From an uncultured bacterium (GTDB taxonomy: Bacteria > Bacillota > Clostridia > Lachnospirales > Lachnospiraceae), in assembly GCA_905216215.1 (NCBI GenBank), contig CAJMSZ010000020.1, positions 1-32,884 on the forward strand: 32,884 nt of DNA. The letters are read 5' to 3'. The notes beneath the pieces were generated by a model, which did not search any database, was not told the origin of the DNA, and was given only the letters and a program-made list of their open reading frames with translations. The position numbers were made by a program, and so were the translations under genes. Shown in pieces: positions 15,479 through 23,745 of this stretch (positions are counted from its first letter, which is position 1; every line of letters begins with the position of its first letter).

Positions 15479-16150
15479 ATGAGTAACACAAATCAGACAA
15501 ATTACAGCACATCTATGTCAACAACAAAGGGATTAGTACAGATGGGAATCTTCTCTGCACTGATTATTGTCCTTGCATTTACACCATTCGTGGGTTACAT
15601 TCCACTAGGATTTACCAGAGCAACGATTATCCATATTCCGGTTATTATCGGTTCCCTGATGCTTGGCCCGAAGAAAGGGGCGGCTCTCGGCGGCGTGTTC
15701 GGACTGACAAGCTTTATTAACAATACCTTTAATCCTACGGTCACTTCCTTTGTATTTACCCCATTCTACAGTCTGGGTACATACAGTGGTGGAATCGGTA
15801 GCATTATCATTTGTTTCCTGCCACGTATTTTAATCGGTGTGGTTCCGTTTTATGTTTATGGCTTTGTCAAAAAAGTGCAGAAGAATGACGGAGTTTCTTC
15901 CCTTGGACTGATTATGGCGGGACTTAGCGGTGCACTTACCAATACTCTGTTGGTGATGAATCTGATTTATGTATTTTTCCAGAATTCCTATGCGAAGGCA
16001 AATGGTGTTGCACCGGAAGCGGTATATGGATTTATAATGGGAATTATCGGAATGAATGGAATACCAGAAGCAATTGTGGCAGCAGTGATTACTCTGGTGA
16101 TTGGTAAAACACTGATGCGTAAAGGTGTGATGGAACAGTTAGGGGTATAG
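15479..16150 (+). CDS. panT: ECF transporter S component, probably pantothenate (PanT)
   Basis: A 223-residue membrane protein with about six hydrophobic helices, the substrate-binding S component of an energy-coupling factor transporter. It would associate with a shared EcfA/A'/T module encoded elsewhere. Family features are the opening helix LVQMGIFSALIIVLAF, the loop GFTRATIIHIPVIIG, and GPKKGAALGGVFGLTS. Pantothenate is inferred from position: coaBC lies directly upstream, and coaX (pantothenate kinase) starts one base after its stop. AGGAGG precedes the ATG. Specificity for another vitamin cannot be excluded from sequence alone. Confidence 0.82.
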   Translation: MSNTNQTNYSTSMSTTKGLVQMGIFSALIIVLAFTPFVGYIPLGFTRATIIHIPVIIGSLMLGPKKGAALGGVFGLTSFINNTFNPTVTSFVFTPFYSLGTYSGGIGSIIICFLPRILIGVVPFYVYGFVKKVQKNDGVSSLGLIMAGLSGALTNTLLVMNLIYVFFQNSYAKANGVAPEAVYGFIMGIIGMNGIPEAIVAAVITLVIGKTLMRKGVMEQLGV

Positions 16151-16151
16151 C

Positions 16152-16916
16152 ATGATATTAGCAATTGATATTGGAAATACGAATATAGTGGTTGGCTGTC
16201 TGAATGAAACGGAAACTGCATTTATAGAGAGGCTTTCCACTGTAAAAACAAAGACAGAAATAGAGTATGCTATGGACATTAAAATGATTCTGGATATCAA
16301 TGGCATACAGGTTTCAAAATTGGAAGGCGCAATTATAAGCTCGGTTGTACCGCAGATTACATGGGTATTAAAGAACGCATGCTATAAGATTTTGAAGAAA
16401 GAACCTATGGTCATAGGACCGGGATTGAAAACGGGATTAAACATTTTGATTGACAATCCGGCACAGCTTGGAAGCGATTTGGTGGCTGACGGTGTAGGGG
16501 GCGTTACTTATTATGAACCGCCTATGGTTATTTTTGACCTTGGAACGGCAAATACAGCAAGTGTGATTGATGCGAAAAGCAATTATATTGGCGGTATGAT
16601 TTTCCCGGGTATTTATACCTCTTTAAATGCGCTGGCAGCGAATGCGTCACAGCTTCAGGGGATTGGTCTGGAGAATCCGAAGCGTCTGATTGGGAAAAAT
16701 ACCATTGACTGTATGAAGAGTGGGATTATTTATTCCAATGCGGCCAGTCTGGACGGAATTATAGAACGCGTGGAAGAAGAAATGGGACAACCCGTAACAG
16801 CAATTGCAACGGGTGGACTTGCAAGAATTATCATACCTCACTGTAAAAAGAAAATTATTTTAGACGATGATTTATTGCTGAAGGGGCTTATGGTTATTTA
16901 TAACAAGAATAAATAG
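16152..16916 (+). CDS. coaX: Type III pantothenate kinase
   Basis: A 254-residue ASKHA-fold enzyme that phosphorylates pantothenate, the first step of coenzyme A synthesis. Motifs are the N-terminal phosphate loop DIGNTNIVVG, the GPGLKTGLNI segment, LGSDLVADGVGG, the second phosphate region IFDLGTANTAS and GGMIFPGIYTSLNALAANA. Type III kinases are not feedback-inhibited by CoA and usually need a monovalent cation. The ATG lies one base after the stop of the S component, so the two are translationally coupled. Length is normal. Confidence 0.95.
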   Translation: MILAIDIGNTNIVVGCLNETETAFIERLSTVKTKTEIEYAMDIKMILDINGIQVSKLEGAIISSVVPQITWVLKNACYKILKKEPMVIGPGLKTGLNILIDNPAQLGSDLVADGVGGVTYYEPPMVIFDLGTANTASVIDAKSNYIGGMIFPGIYTSLNALAANASQLQGIGLENPKRLIGKNTIDCMKSGIIYSNAASLDGIIERVEEEMGQPVTAIATGGLARIIIPHCKKKIILDDDLLLKGLMVIYNKNK

Positions 16917-16943
16917 AAACGAGTAGCTGAAGGAGAAAAGAAA

Positions 16944-17696
16944 TTGAAGTTTATTTCATGGAATGTAAACGGAATCCGTGCCTGTGTGCAGAAGGGATTT
17001 CAGGATTTTTTTAATGAGATTGATGCGGATATTTTCTGTCTGCAAGAGACAAAAATGCAGGAAGGTCAGTTAGAACTGGATTTACCGGGATATCATCAGT
17101 ACTGGAATTATGCAGAGAAAAAAGGGTACTCCGGTACAGCAATCTTTACCAAAGAGGAGCCGGTCAGTGTGGCTTATGGAATAGGAATTCCAGAGCATGA
17201 TAAGGAAGGACGTGTGATTACACTGGAATTTCCAGAGTTCTATTTTATTACCGTGTATACACCGAATTCACAGAATGAACTGGCGAGACTGGATTACCGC
17301 ATGAAGTGGGAAGAAGATTTTCTGGCTTATTTAAAGAAGCTGGAAGAAACGAAACCGGTGATTTTCTGCGGAGACTTGAATGTGGCACATCAGGAAATTG
17401 ATTTAAAAAATCCGAAGACAAACCGCAAAAATGCAGGATTTACGGACGAGGAGAGAGCAAAGTTCTCTGCACTTCTGGAAAATGGATTCATTGATACATT
17501 CCGGTATTTTTATCCGGAACAGGAAGGAATCTACTCATGGTGGTCTTACCGCTTCAAGGCAAGAGAAAAGAATGCGGGGTGGCGCATTGACTATTTCTGC
17601 GTGTCTGATTGCCTGAAAGACAGACTGATAGATGCAAAAATTCATACAGAGGTATTTGGCTCCGACCATTGTCCTGTTGAATTAGAGATAAAGTAA
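16944..17696 (+). CDS. xth: Exodeoxyribonuclease III (AP endonuclease)
   Basis: A 250-residue DNase I-fold repair enzyme that cuts at abasic sites and has 3'-5' exonuclease activity. All hallmark motifs are present: WNVNGIRA at the start, LQETKMQ with the metal-binding Glu, TVYTPNSQ, CGDLNVAHQEIDL, YSWWSYR, WRIDYF and the C-terminal GSDHCPVELE with the catalytic Asp-His. The start is a TTG at 16944, supported by AAGGAG 8 bases upstream and by the conserved first strand beginning at residue 2. It follows coaX after 27 bases and precedes the nitroreductase closely, so it may belong to the same transcript. Confidence 0.96.
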   Translation: MKFISWNVNGIRACVQKGFQDFFNEIDADIFCLQETKMQEGQLELDLPGYHQYWNYAEKKGYSGTAIFTKEEPVSVAYGIGIPEHDKEGRVITLEFPEFYFITVYTPNSQNELARLDYRMKWEEDFLAYLKKLEETKPVIFCGDLNVAHQEIDLKNPKTNRKNAGFTDEERAKFSALLENGFIDTFRYFYPEQEGIYSWWSYRFKAREKNAGWRIDYFCVSDCLKDRLIDAKIHTEVFGSDHCPVELEIK

Positions 17697-17713
17697 GTGA
17701 AATGGAGGAACAG

Positions 17714-18226
17714 ATGATGAACAGTATTTTTCACAGAATCAGTGTAAGAAAATTTGAAGACAAACCAGTGGAAAAAGAGAAGATTCTCCAGATTTTAAAG
17801 GCAGGAATGCAGGCACCAAGTGCCCGTAATCAGCAGCCATGGGAATTTTATGTGGTTACAGATAAAAAGAAAATTCAGGAGCTTTCCGGGGCTACACCAT
17901 ATTCGAAATGTATCGCAGGTGCACCGGTAGTCATTGTTCCTGTGTATTACAAGGAAGGACTTCCGGCACAGGAGTTTGCACAGGTTGATATGTCGATTGC
18001 ACAGGAAAATATCTGGCTTGAGACAGATGCACAGGGGCTTGGCGGAGTGTGGATTGGCATTGCGCCAATGGAAGAACGGATGAATGATGTACATCATATG
18101 CTGAATCTTCCGGAAGATGTAAAAGTATTTTCTATGTTTGCGCTCGGATATCCTGCAGAAAGCAGAGAGCAGCAGGACCGCTATAAAACGGAGCGGATTC
18201 ACTTTATGGGAGAAGTGGAAGAATAG
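17714..18226 (+). CDS. Nitroreductase family protein (FMN-dependent)
   Basis: A flavoprotein of about 170 residues of the nitroreductase superfamily, expected to reduce nitro compounds, quinones or flavins with NAD(P)H. Visible features are HRISVRKFEDKPVEKE, APSARNQQPWEF (FMN phosphate binding), the EDV-type region LPEDVKVFSMFALGYPAE and a C-terminal basic end. GGAGG lies 5 bases before the ATG at 17714; ATGs at 17702 (before the GGAGG) and 17717 also exist. The physiological substrate is unknown. It lies 17 bases after the exonuclease III stop. Confidence 0.88.
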   Translation: MMNSIFHRISVRKFEDKPVEKEKILQILKAGMQAPSARNQQPWEFYVVTDKKKIQELSGATPYSKCIAGAPVVIVPVYYKEGLPAQEFAQVDMSIAQENIWLETDAQGLGGVWIGIAPMEERMNDVHHMLNLPEDVKVFSMFALGYPAESREQQDRYKTERIHFMGEVEE

Positions 18227-18239
18227 AACATGAGAGAAA

Positions 18240-18323
18240 ATGACTTTATGGCAGGTAATAGATGGAATTCTGATATTAGGATTTACCCTCTGGAATGAAA
18301 TGACACCGGCAAAAGTAGAATAA
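18240..18323 (+). CDS. Possible 27-residue hydrophobic peptide
   Basis: A short frame with GAGAGAAA just upstream encodes a peptide with a hydrophobic middle (IDGILILGFTLW) and a short polar end. It sits between the nitroreductase and NERD genes on the same strand. No family is recognised. Chance is a real alternative at this length, since only the membrane-like composition and the upstream purines support it. Confidence 0.25.
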   Translation: MTLWQVIDGILILGFTLWNEMTPAKVE

Positions 18324-18363
18324 AGCGTATGGTATCGAAATCAGTGTGAAAGGTTTAAATTCA

Positions 18364-18957
18364 ATGAAAATAATTTGGATAATTGCTATTACGATAATTT
18401 TATTTCTTTTATATAAACTTCAAAAATGGTTTCGGGAGATTCCGGTACGACAGGCCGGAAAAGAGGGAGAACTTGCGGCTCAGGAGATTATCCGTGAGGT
18501 TCTCCGTGAAAATGATATTCTGCTTTCGAATATTTGCATTAGCTATGAGGGAAAAGAAACGGAACTGGACAATGTTGTCATAACAGACAAAGGTGTTTTT
18601 ATCATTGAAGTGAAAAATTACAGTGGGAAACTGATCGGAAAAGAAGAGGATTTCGAATGGAAGAAGTACAAACTCAGCGCGGGCGGAAATGTCTATGAAA
18701 AGAATGTCAAAAACCCAATCAAACAGGTAAAGCGGCAGGTATATATTCTGTCACATTATTTGAAAAGCCAGGGTATTGATATCTGGGTGGAAGGTTATGC
18801 ACTGCTGCTGGAAAATAACAGTCCTGTCCATGGAGAATACGTTCTGGAGTCAAGGAAAGAAATTGGAACAGCCATTCACAGACAAGGCAGAAATCATTTG
18901 TCAAAGAAGACGATGGGAGAAGTCAGAACCTTGCTGAAAAGACAAGTGCGGAAATAG
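18364..18957 (+). CDS. Membrane-anchored NERD domain protein
   Basis: A 197-residue protein with an N-terminal membrane helix (IIWIIAITIILFLLY) and then a NERD (nuclease-related) domain. The PD-(D/E)XK-like core is visible: GKEGELAAQEII, then ELDNVVITDKGVFIIEVKNYSG with the Asp and Glu-x-Lys pattern, and KNPIKQVKRQV after it. Members are predicted nucleases or DNA-binding proteins with no settled role. GAAAGG lies upstream of the ATG at 18364; the frame is open from a GTG at 18346, which has no ribosome binding site. The terminator at 18980 follows. Confidence 0.83.
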   Translation: MKIIWIIAITIILFLLYKLQKWFREIPVRQAGKEGELAAQEIIREVLRENDILLSNICISYEGKETELDNVVITDKGVFIIEVKNYSGKLIGKEEDFEWKKYKLSAGGNVYEKNVKNPIKQVKRQVYILSHYLKSQGIDIWVEGYALLLENNSPVHGEYVLESRKEIGTAIHRQGRNHLSKKTMGEVRTLLKRQVRK

Positions 18958-18979
18958 AAAAGTATGGATTAAATATAAA

Positions 18980-19025
18980 AAAAGCTGCGGAAGAAGTAAA
19001 TATATTTCTTTGGCAGCTTTTTGCA
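18980..19025 (+). terminator. Terminator after the NERD gene
   Basis: AAAAGCTGC (18980-18988) pairs with GCAGCTTTT (19013-19021), and inner GAAGAA with TTTCTT extend the stem. A T-run leads into TTTTTGC. It isolates the flavin locus from upstream transcription. Confidence 0.85.
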
Positions 19026-19111
19026 TGCAAAAATATAATATATAAAATAGAATGGCTGTCTTTCATAACTGACAAGAAAATGAGAAAACTTCTTGATTAA
19101 TTATTAGAGTA

Positions 19112-19140
19112 TTGACAACTAACTATTGATATATTAAACT
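19112..19140 (+). promoter_or_regulatory. Promoter of the flavin electron-transfer operon
   Basis: TTGACA (19112-19117) and TAAACT (19135-19140) are 17 bases apart, 35 bases before the ApbE start. A CTAAC half-site (19119-19123) lies in the spacer, and a small dyad GTTA-GGTA-TAAC (19048+100 to 19059+100, that is 19148-19159) covers the expected transcription start. Neither matches the full GTTAG-N6-CTAAC box. The 19026-19111 stretch upstream shows nothing else. Confidence 0.65.
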
Positions 19141-19175
19141 ACTCGAAGTTAGGTATAACAAAGAACGGAGATAAT

Positions 19176-20261
19176 ATGAAATTACGAAAAATAATAGTTT
19201 TGGTCTGTCTATGTACAGCAATATTACTTAATGGCTGTGGACAGAGTGGAAAGAATACAGAAAACGAGATACAAAATACAAATTCAAGTGAAGAAGAGCA
19301 GGGAGCAGGAGCTGCAGAGACAGAAGCATCAAAAGATGTTTTTGCTATGGACACTTATATGACAGTGAACGCTTATGGAGAAAATGCACAGAAAGCAGTG
19401 GATGAGGCCGAAGCGGAAATAGAAAGATTGGATGCACTTCTTTCAACAGGTAATGCAGACAGTGAGATTGCAAGCTTAAATGAGAATAAAAGCGCAACTC
19501 TCTCGGAAGATGGAGGATATCTTGTAGAGCGTGCGTTGGAAATAAATAAGGAAACAGACGGAGTGTTTGATATTGCCGTTTATCCGGTTATGGAGGCATG
19601 GGGATTTCCGACACAGAATTTCCGTGTACCGGCAGAAGATGAATTACTGGACCTTTTAAAGCATACGGATGCTTCAAAAATATCGTATGACAAAGACACC
19701 AGAGAAATATCATTTGAGGATTCTGAAATGAAGATTGATCTTGGTGGAATTGCAAAAGGATATACTTCTGCGAGAATCATGGACATTTTCAAGAAGAATG
19801 GAATTGAAAGCGGTCTGGTAAATCTAGGTGGAAATGTACAGGCACTTGGAACCAAAACAGATGGAAACAACTGGAGAGTTGCAGTACAAAGCCCGGATGA
19901 TACAGAGGATTATCTGGGAGTTTTATCGATTCGGGATAAAGCGGTTATTACTTCGGGAGGCTATGAGCGTTATTTTGAACAGGATGGTGTGACCTATCAT
20001 CATATCATAGATCCAAAAACTGGATATCCGGCAGAAAGTGGACTTTCTTCTGTCACAATTGTAAGTGACGATGGTACACTTGCAGACGGACTTTCAACGG
20101 CCCTTTTCATTATGGGAAAAGACAAGGCGGAGAGCTTTTGGAGAGCGCACAGTGACAAATTTGAGGCAGTACTTGTGACAGATGATGGCACTATTTATGT
20201 GACAGAAGGATTGAAGGGCAGCTTTACAACAGAACGTACTATGGAGGTTATTACAAAATAG
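19176..20261 (+). CDS. apbE: ApbE family FMN transferase lipoprotein
   Basis: A 361-residue secreted flavin transferase. ApbE enzymes use FAD to attach FMN covalently to a Thr or Ser of target proteins outside the membrane. The signal peptide ends in a lipobox, LNGCG, so Cys21 should be lipidated, followed by a Ser/Glu-rich linker. Core motifs are FAMDTYMTVNAYG, EIDLGG-type KIDLGGIAKGY, LGGNVQALG, HHIIDPKTGYPA and DGLSTALFIMG. It starts a seven-gene plus-strand run whose next members contain FMN_bind domains with SGAT acceptor motifs, so these are its probable substrates. The length is typical and no key residue is missing. Confidence 0.95.
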   Translation: MKLRKIIVLVCLCTAILLNGCGQSGKNTENEIQNTNSSEEEQGAGAAETEASKDVFAMDTYMTVNAYGENAQKAVDEAEAEIERLDALLSTGNADSEIASLNENKSATLSEDGGYLVERALEINKETDGVFDIAVYPVMEAWGFPTQNFRVPAEDELLDLLKHTDASKISYDKDTREISFEDSEMKIDLGGIAKGYTSARIMDIFKKNGIESGLVNLGGNVQALGTKTDGNNWRVAVQSPDDTEDYLGVLSIRDKAVITSGGYERYFEQDGVTYHHIIDPKTGYPAESGLSSVTIVSDDGTLADGLSTALFIMGKDKAESFWRAHSDKFEAVLVTDDGTIYVTEGLKGSFTTERTMEVITK

Positions 20262-20287
20262 CTTGTAAGAAATGAGAGGTTAGAGAG

Positions 20288-22033
20288 ATGGATATCAAAG
20301 AAACCGGTAAAAAAATAAAGCCGTTTGCACCGGTGCTTTCGGTGGCTCTGATTACGGCGTGTGTGGCAGGCTCCTTAAGTGGATATCAGGCACCGGTTTA
20401 CGCAGCACAGGAAATTTCAAAAAATATAAAAGAGGATACACAGGAGGAAGAGCAGAAAGCAGTAGGCCTTTTTGAGCTGGAAGATGGAGTGTATAAAGGA
20501 AGCGGAACGGGTTTTGCAGGAGATATTACTGTTTCTGTACAGATTCAGGATAAAAAGATTGTGTCCATTGATATTATAAGATTTTCAGATGATGAAGCGT
20601 TTTTTTTACGGGCAAAAGCAGTCATTGATATAATTATAGAAGGACAGACATTAGATGTAGATACGGTGTCAGGAGCAACTTTTAGCTCTAGAGGAATTAT
20701 AAATGCAGTAAAGAATGCGCTTACGGGTGAAAAGGATAGCAACGAAACAGGACAGGCACAATCTGGCGGAGCTGCAGCTGCGGGAAGAACTACTAGCGTT
20801 ACAACGGTGAAAGAGCCAGACAGTTATATAGATGGCATTTATTATGGAATTGGTACAGGTTTTGGCGGTCCGCTTAAGGTGAAGGTGGAAATCAGTGGTG
20901 GAAAGATTACATCGATTCAGATTGTAGAAAATAGTGATGGCAGCAGTTATATTTCCAAGGCTTCTACCGTGATTTCATCCATTCTCTCGAAACAGAGCAC
21001 CAATGTAGATACTGTGTCCGGAGCGACTTACAGCTCTGTTGGAATCATTCAGGCGGTGCGCAATGCACTTAGTCAGGCAGCAGTAAGTGGAAGTTCTACG
21101 GGAAATATTGTGCCGGATAACAACAGTGGTTCTTCGGAGGACAGTTCAGTGATCGGAACCGTTCCTTACAAGGAAGGAATTTATTATGGAACCGGGGAAG
21201 GGTACAATGGGGATGTTTCCGTTGCGGTTGTCATTCAGGAGCATACCATGAAAGCAATTTTGATTACAGAAAAATCAGATGATGATGCCTTCTTTAACCG
21301 GGCAATGGAGGTGGTGAAAAAGGTAATCAGGACACAGAAAACAGATGGGGTGGATGCAGTATCGGGTGCAACCTACAGCTCAAATGGAATTTTAGAAGCC
21401 ATCAGAAATGCCCTGAAACAGGCAGAAATGGCGACAAATGGAGAGATGATTGAAGAAAAACCGGATGTGACAGAACTAAAGTCAGTCATCGAAAAAGCGG
21501 AAGGACTTAAGAAAACAAAATATACAGAGTTAAGCTGGGTGGTTCTTTCTATCCGACTTGCAGATGCGAAAGAAGCCTTAGAAGCGGTGAGCCAGACAGA
21601 GGTTGATAAGGCTGCAGAGAGATTGAAAACGGCAATTGCGCAGCTTACATCCAAAGATGGAAAAGAGGAAGAAAATACCAAGTATATTAGTGGTAGTTAT
21701 GAAGTGACTGTTCCTTGCACACCAGATGAAGATGGCGATTTTGAATCTTATCATCTGACCATGACTGTTGAAATCCGTGGAGATAAAATTGTAGGAATTA
21801 CAAATGTATCTGGCGATGGAGACAGTGAAAATGATAGTTACATTAAGAAAGCTGTAAATGGCACTAAAAGTGCGAAGGGTGTGGTGGAACAGATTCTGGA
21901 AAAAGGAATTCTGGAGGCAGATGACAGAGTTGACGCTGTAACGCATGCAACCTGTTCGTCTGACGCAATTATAGAGGGCTGCAAGGCGGCGCTGGAAGCT
22001 GCAAAGCGGCCAGCAGAAACGGAGGCTGAGTAA
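20288..22033 (+). CDS. Secreted protein with four FMN-binding domains and a FIVAR repeat
   Basis: A 581-residue exported multi-flavin protein. The N-terminal hydrophobic segment (about 15-39, ending VYAAQ) is a signal peptide or anchor. FMN_bind domains lie at about 66-146, 180-264 and 294-378, with acceptor motifs DTVSGAT (125-131), DTVSGAT (241-247) and DAVSGAT (356-362), separated by Ser/Gly-rich linkers. A FIVAR-type helical repeat follows (about 394-454), then a fourth domain (about 466-570) of a different subtype, closest to the FMN domain of the surface protein at 24332. Its motif reads DAVTHAT (549-555), with His for Gly but the acceptor Thr kept. Serial covalent flavins suggest an electron wire outside the membrane. 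It starts 26 bases after apbE, and the next gene is 2 bases away. Confidence 0.9.
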   Translation: MDIKETGKKIKPFAPVLSVALITACVAGSLSGYQAPVYAAQEISKNIKEDTQEEEQKAVGLFELEDGVYKGSGTGFAGDITVSVQIQDKKIVSIDIIRFSDDEAFFLRAKAVIDIIIEGQTLDVDTVSGATFSSRGIINAVKNALTGEKDSNETGQAQSGGAAAAGRTTSVTTVKEPDSYIDGIYYGIGTGFGGPLKVKVEISGGKITSIQIVENSDGSSYISKASTVISSILSKQSTNVDTVSGATYSSVGIIQAVRNALSQAAVSGSSTGNIVPDNNSGSSEDSSVIGTVPYKEGIYYGTGEGYNGDVSVAVVIQEHTMKAILITEKSDDDAFFNRAMEVVKKVIRTQKTDGVDAVSGATYSSNGILEAIRNALKQAEMATNGEMIEEKPDVTELKSVIEKAEGLKKTKYTELSWVVLSIRLADAKEALEAVSQTEVDKAAERLKTAIAQLTSKDGKEEENTKYISGSYEVTVPCTPDEDGDFESYHLTMTVEIRGDKIVGITNVSGDGDSENDSYIKKAVNGTKSAKGVVEQILEKGILEADDRVDAVTHATCSSDAIIEGCKAALEAAKRPAETEAE

Positions 22034-22035
22034 GG

Positions 22036-22467
22036 ATGAGAGAGTTCTGGGTCAGACTGGTATGTATGCTGTCTGTTGTAGGAATTCTGCTGGAATACAA
22101 TTCTGTATTGGATGCGAGGGCAAAGGATGAAGAGATAGCAAAATTATCTGCACAGCTTGGCGGCAGTGCTGCCGGAGAAGAATCAGGAGCTGCTATAGAA
22201 TATAAAGATGGAATTTATACCGGAGAGGCAGATGGATTTGGTGGAATCATTCAGGTGGAAGTGAAAATTGAAAAGAGTAAAATTACAGAGATAAATGTAG
22301 TATCTGCAGAGAAAGAAGATGGTGCGTATCTTTCTATGGCGAAAGATATTATTCCGAAAATAATTACAACGCAGAGTGCAGATGTAAATACAATAAGCGG
22401 TGCTACTTTTAGTTCAACGGGAATCAAAAATGCATCCGAACAGGCTCTTGAAAAGGCGGTAAAGTAG
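22036..22467 (+). CDS. Small membrane-anchored FMN-binding protein
   Basis: A 143-residue protein with an N-terminal membrane helix (FWVRLVCMLSVVGILLEY), a short charged linker and one FMN_bind domain (about 53-143) like those of RnfG/NqrC. The acceptor motif is NTISGAT, with Asn where the more usual Asp stands, followed by FSS. ApbE should attach FMN to the Thr. It starts 2 bases after the four-domain protein and ends one base before the membrane 4Fe-4S protein, so it is the likely link between the membrane Fe-S protein and the larger flavoproteins. Confidence 0.9.
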   Translation: MREFWVRLVCMLSVVGILLEYNSVLDARAKDEEIAKLSAQLGGSAAGEESGAAIEYKDGIYTGEADGFGGIIQVEVKIEKSKITEINVVSAEKEDGAYLSMAKDIIPKIITTQSADVNTISGATFSSTGIKNASEQALEKAVK

Positions 22468-22468
22468 T

Positions 22469-23341
22469 GTGAAGAAGATGGATATTCATAATTTAACAGC
22501 AAAAGATATAAAAAAATTGCATGTATGGCTCAGGGCGCTGATACAGGTTTTATATTTCCTATTTCTTCCATCTGTATATACAGCAGCATTCGCAGGAGTG
22601 AAATACATATTTACACAAATCGGTGCAGGTGAGAAAATTGCCGTGACTTCGTTTGTGACAGTATTGATCGTAATTTGCGTTTATACAATCCTTTTTGGAA
22701 GATTTTTCTGTGGATTTGCCTGTGCATTTGGTTCACTTGGAGATGGAGTACATGCATTTTATGTGTGGGCTTATAAAAAAATGAAAAAGAAACCATTTCA
22801 GCTTTCTGAAGCATGGACAGAAAAGCTTTGCTATCTGAAATACGTGGTTTTGACATTGATTTCCGTTTTGTGCTTTGCCGGTGTATATGGAAAAGCAAAA
22901 GGAACGAGTCCGTGGGATGTATTTTCTATGCTTCATGCAGGAAACTTTAAGCTTGGTGGATATGCAGCCGGTTTGGCAGTACTCTTATTTATTGTCGTTG
23001 GTATGTGTATGGAAGAGCGGTTTTTCTGTCGGAATTTCTGCCCTATGGGAGCTGTTTTTTCACTGCTCCCGGTACTTCCATTTTTTGCACTCCACCGTGA
23101 CAGAGAGAATTGCATAAAGGGATGTAAGGCATGTACAAAAAAATGTCCATCTCGTATTGGACTTCCGGAAGATGGTTCGCTGAAAGTGGAAGGTGATTGT
23201 TTCCAATGCCAGAAATGTATTGACATCTGTCCAAAAGGAAATATTCATACAGGAGTCAAAAAGATTCGTGGAAATGAGTTCTGGTTTACCATTTTAAGAT
23301 CGGTAATTTTACTCATTCTTCTTATTTATTTGGGGATATAG
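22469..23341 (+). CDS. Membrane 4Fe-4S protein of the NapH/NosR-like type
   Basis: A 290-residue polytopic membrane protein with about five to six hydrophobic helices. Two Cys-containing loops follow helices: FCGFACAFGSLGD and FFCRNFCPMG, the pair seen in NapH, NosR and RdxA-type proteins. A soluble ferredoxin-like part has two 4Fe-4S motifs, CIKGCKACTKKCP and CFQCQKCIDICP, and a last helix closes the protein. In the first loop the usual Cys-Pro is Cys-Ala. The role is probably to move electrons from a quinol or cytosolic donor across the membrane to the flavoproteins. The start is a GTG at 22469 with AAAGGCGG upstream, one base after the previous stop; an ATG at 22478 is possible. Confidence 0.88.
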   Translation: MKKMDIHNLTAKDIKKLHVWLRALIQVLYFLFLPSVYTAAFAGVKYIFTQIGAGEKIAVTSFVTVLIVICVYTILFGRFFCGFACAFGSLGDGVHAFYVWAYKKMKKKPFQLSEAWTEKLCYLKYVVLTLISVLCFAGVYGKAKGTSPWDVFSMLHAGNFKLGGYAAGLAVLLFIVVGMCMEERFFCRNFCPMGAVFSLLPVLPFFALHRDRENCIKGCKACTKKCPSRIGLPEDGSLKVEGDCFQCQKCIDICPKGNIHTGVKKIRGNEFWFTILRSVILLILLIYLGI

Positions 23342-23344
23342 AAA

Positions 23345-23731
23345 ATGAAAAAGAAAGATATCATACTTGGGATCGGAATTATCGCAGCTGCACTTCTCAT
23401 GTTGCTTGTTTTGCAGATAAACAGAGGAGAAGAAGGAAACAGGATTCAGGTTATTTTAGATGGAAAAATATATGGGACCTATTCTCTGGAAAAGAACCAG
23501 GTGATAGAAATTGAAGAAGGTTCCTTTTATAACAAAATCCGTGTAGAAGATGGAAAAGCTTATATGGAAGAGGCAAATTGCCCGGATGGCTATTGCGAAG
23601 AGCAGGGGAAAATCAGTGGGCGTACACAGACCATTGTCTGTCTGCCACATAAACTTGTAGTAGAGGTTCTGGAAGCAGATAACGATACAAAGGCAAATGA
23701 GGAAGAAATTCCAGATACAATTGCAAAATAA
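23345..23731 (+). CDS. NusG domain II-containing protein, EetA-like
   Basis: A 128-residue protein with one N-terminal membrane helix (IILGIGIIAAALLMLLVL) and an extracytoplasmic NusG-II-type beta domain. It has the family hallmark pair of Cys segments, ANCPDGYCEEQG and IVCLPHKLVVEV. Proteins of this type are called EetA in the flavin-based extracellular electron transfer loci of Listeria and relatives, where they stand next to EetB; their biochemical role is not established. The ATG lies 3 bases after the Fe-S protein stop, and an EetB-like gene follows 14 bases downstream. Confidence 0.87.
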   Translation: MKKKDIILGIGIIAAALLMLLVLQINRGEEGNRIQVILDGKIYGTYSLEKNQVIEIEEGSFYNKIRVEDGKAYMEEANCPDGYCEEQGKISGRTQTIVCLPHKLVVEVLEADNDTKANEEEIPDTIAK

Positions 23732-23745
23732 TAAGGAAAAAGTAA

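Noticed and set aside
19112..19159. The same operator in the apbE promoter
   Set aside because: A CTAAC half-site is present in the spacer, but its partner six bases away matches only two of five positions.
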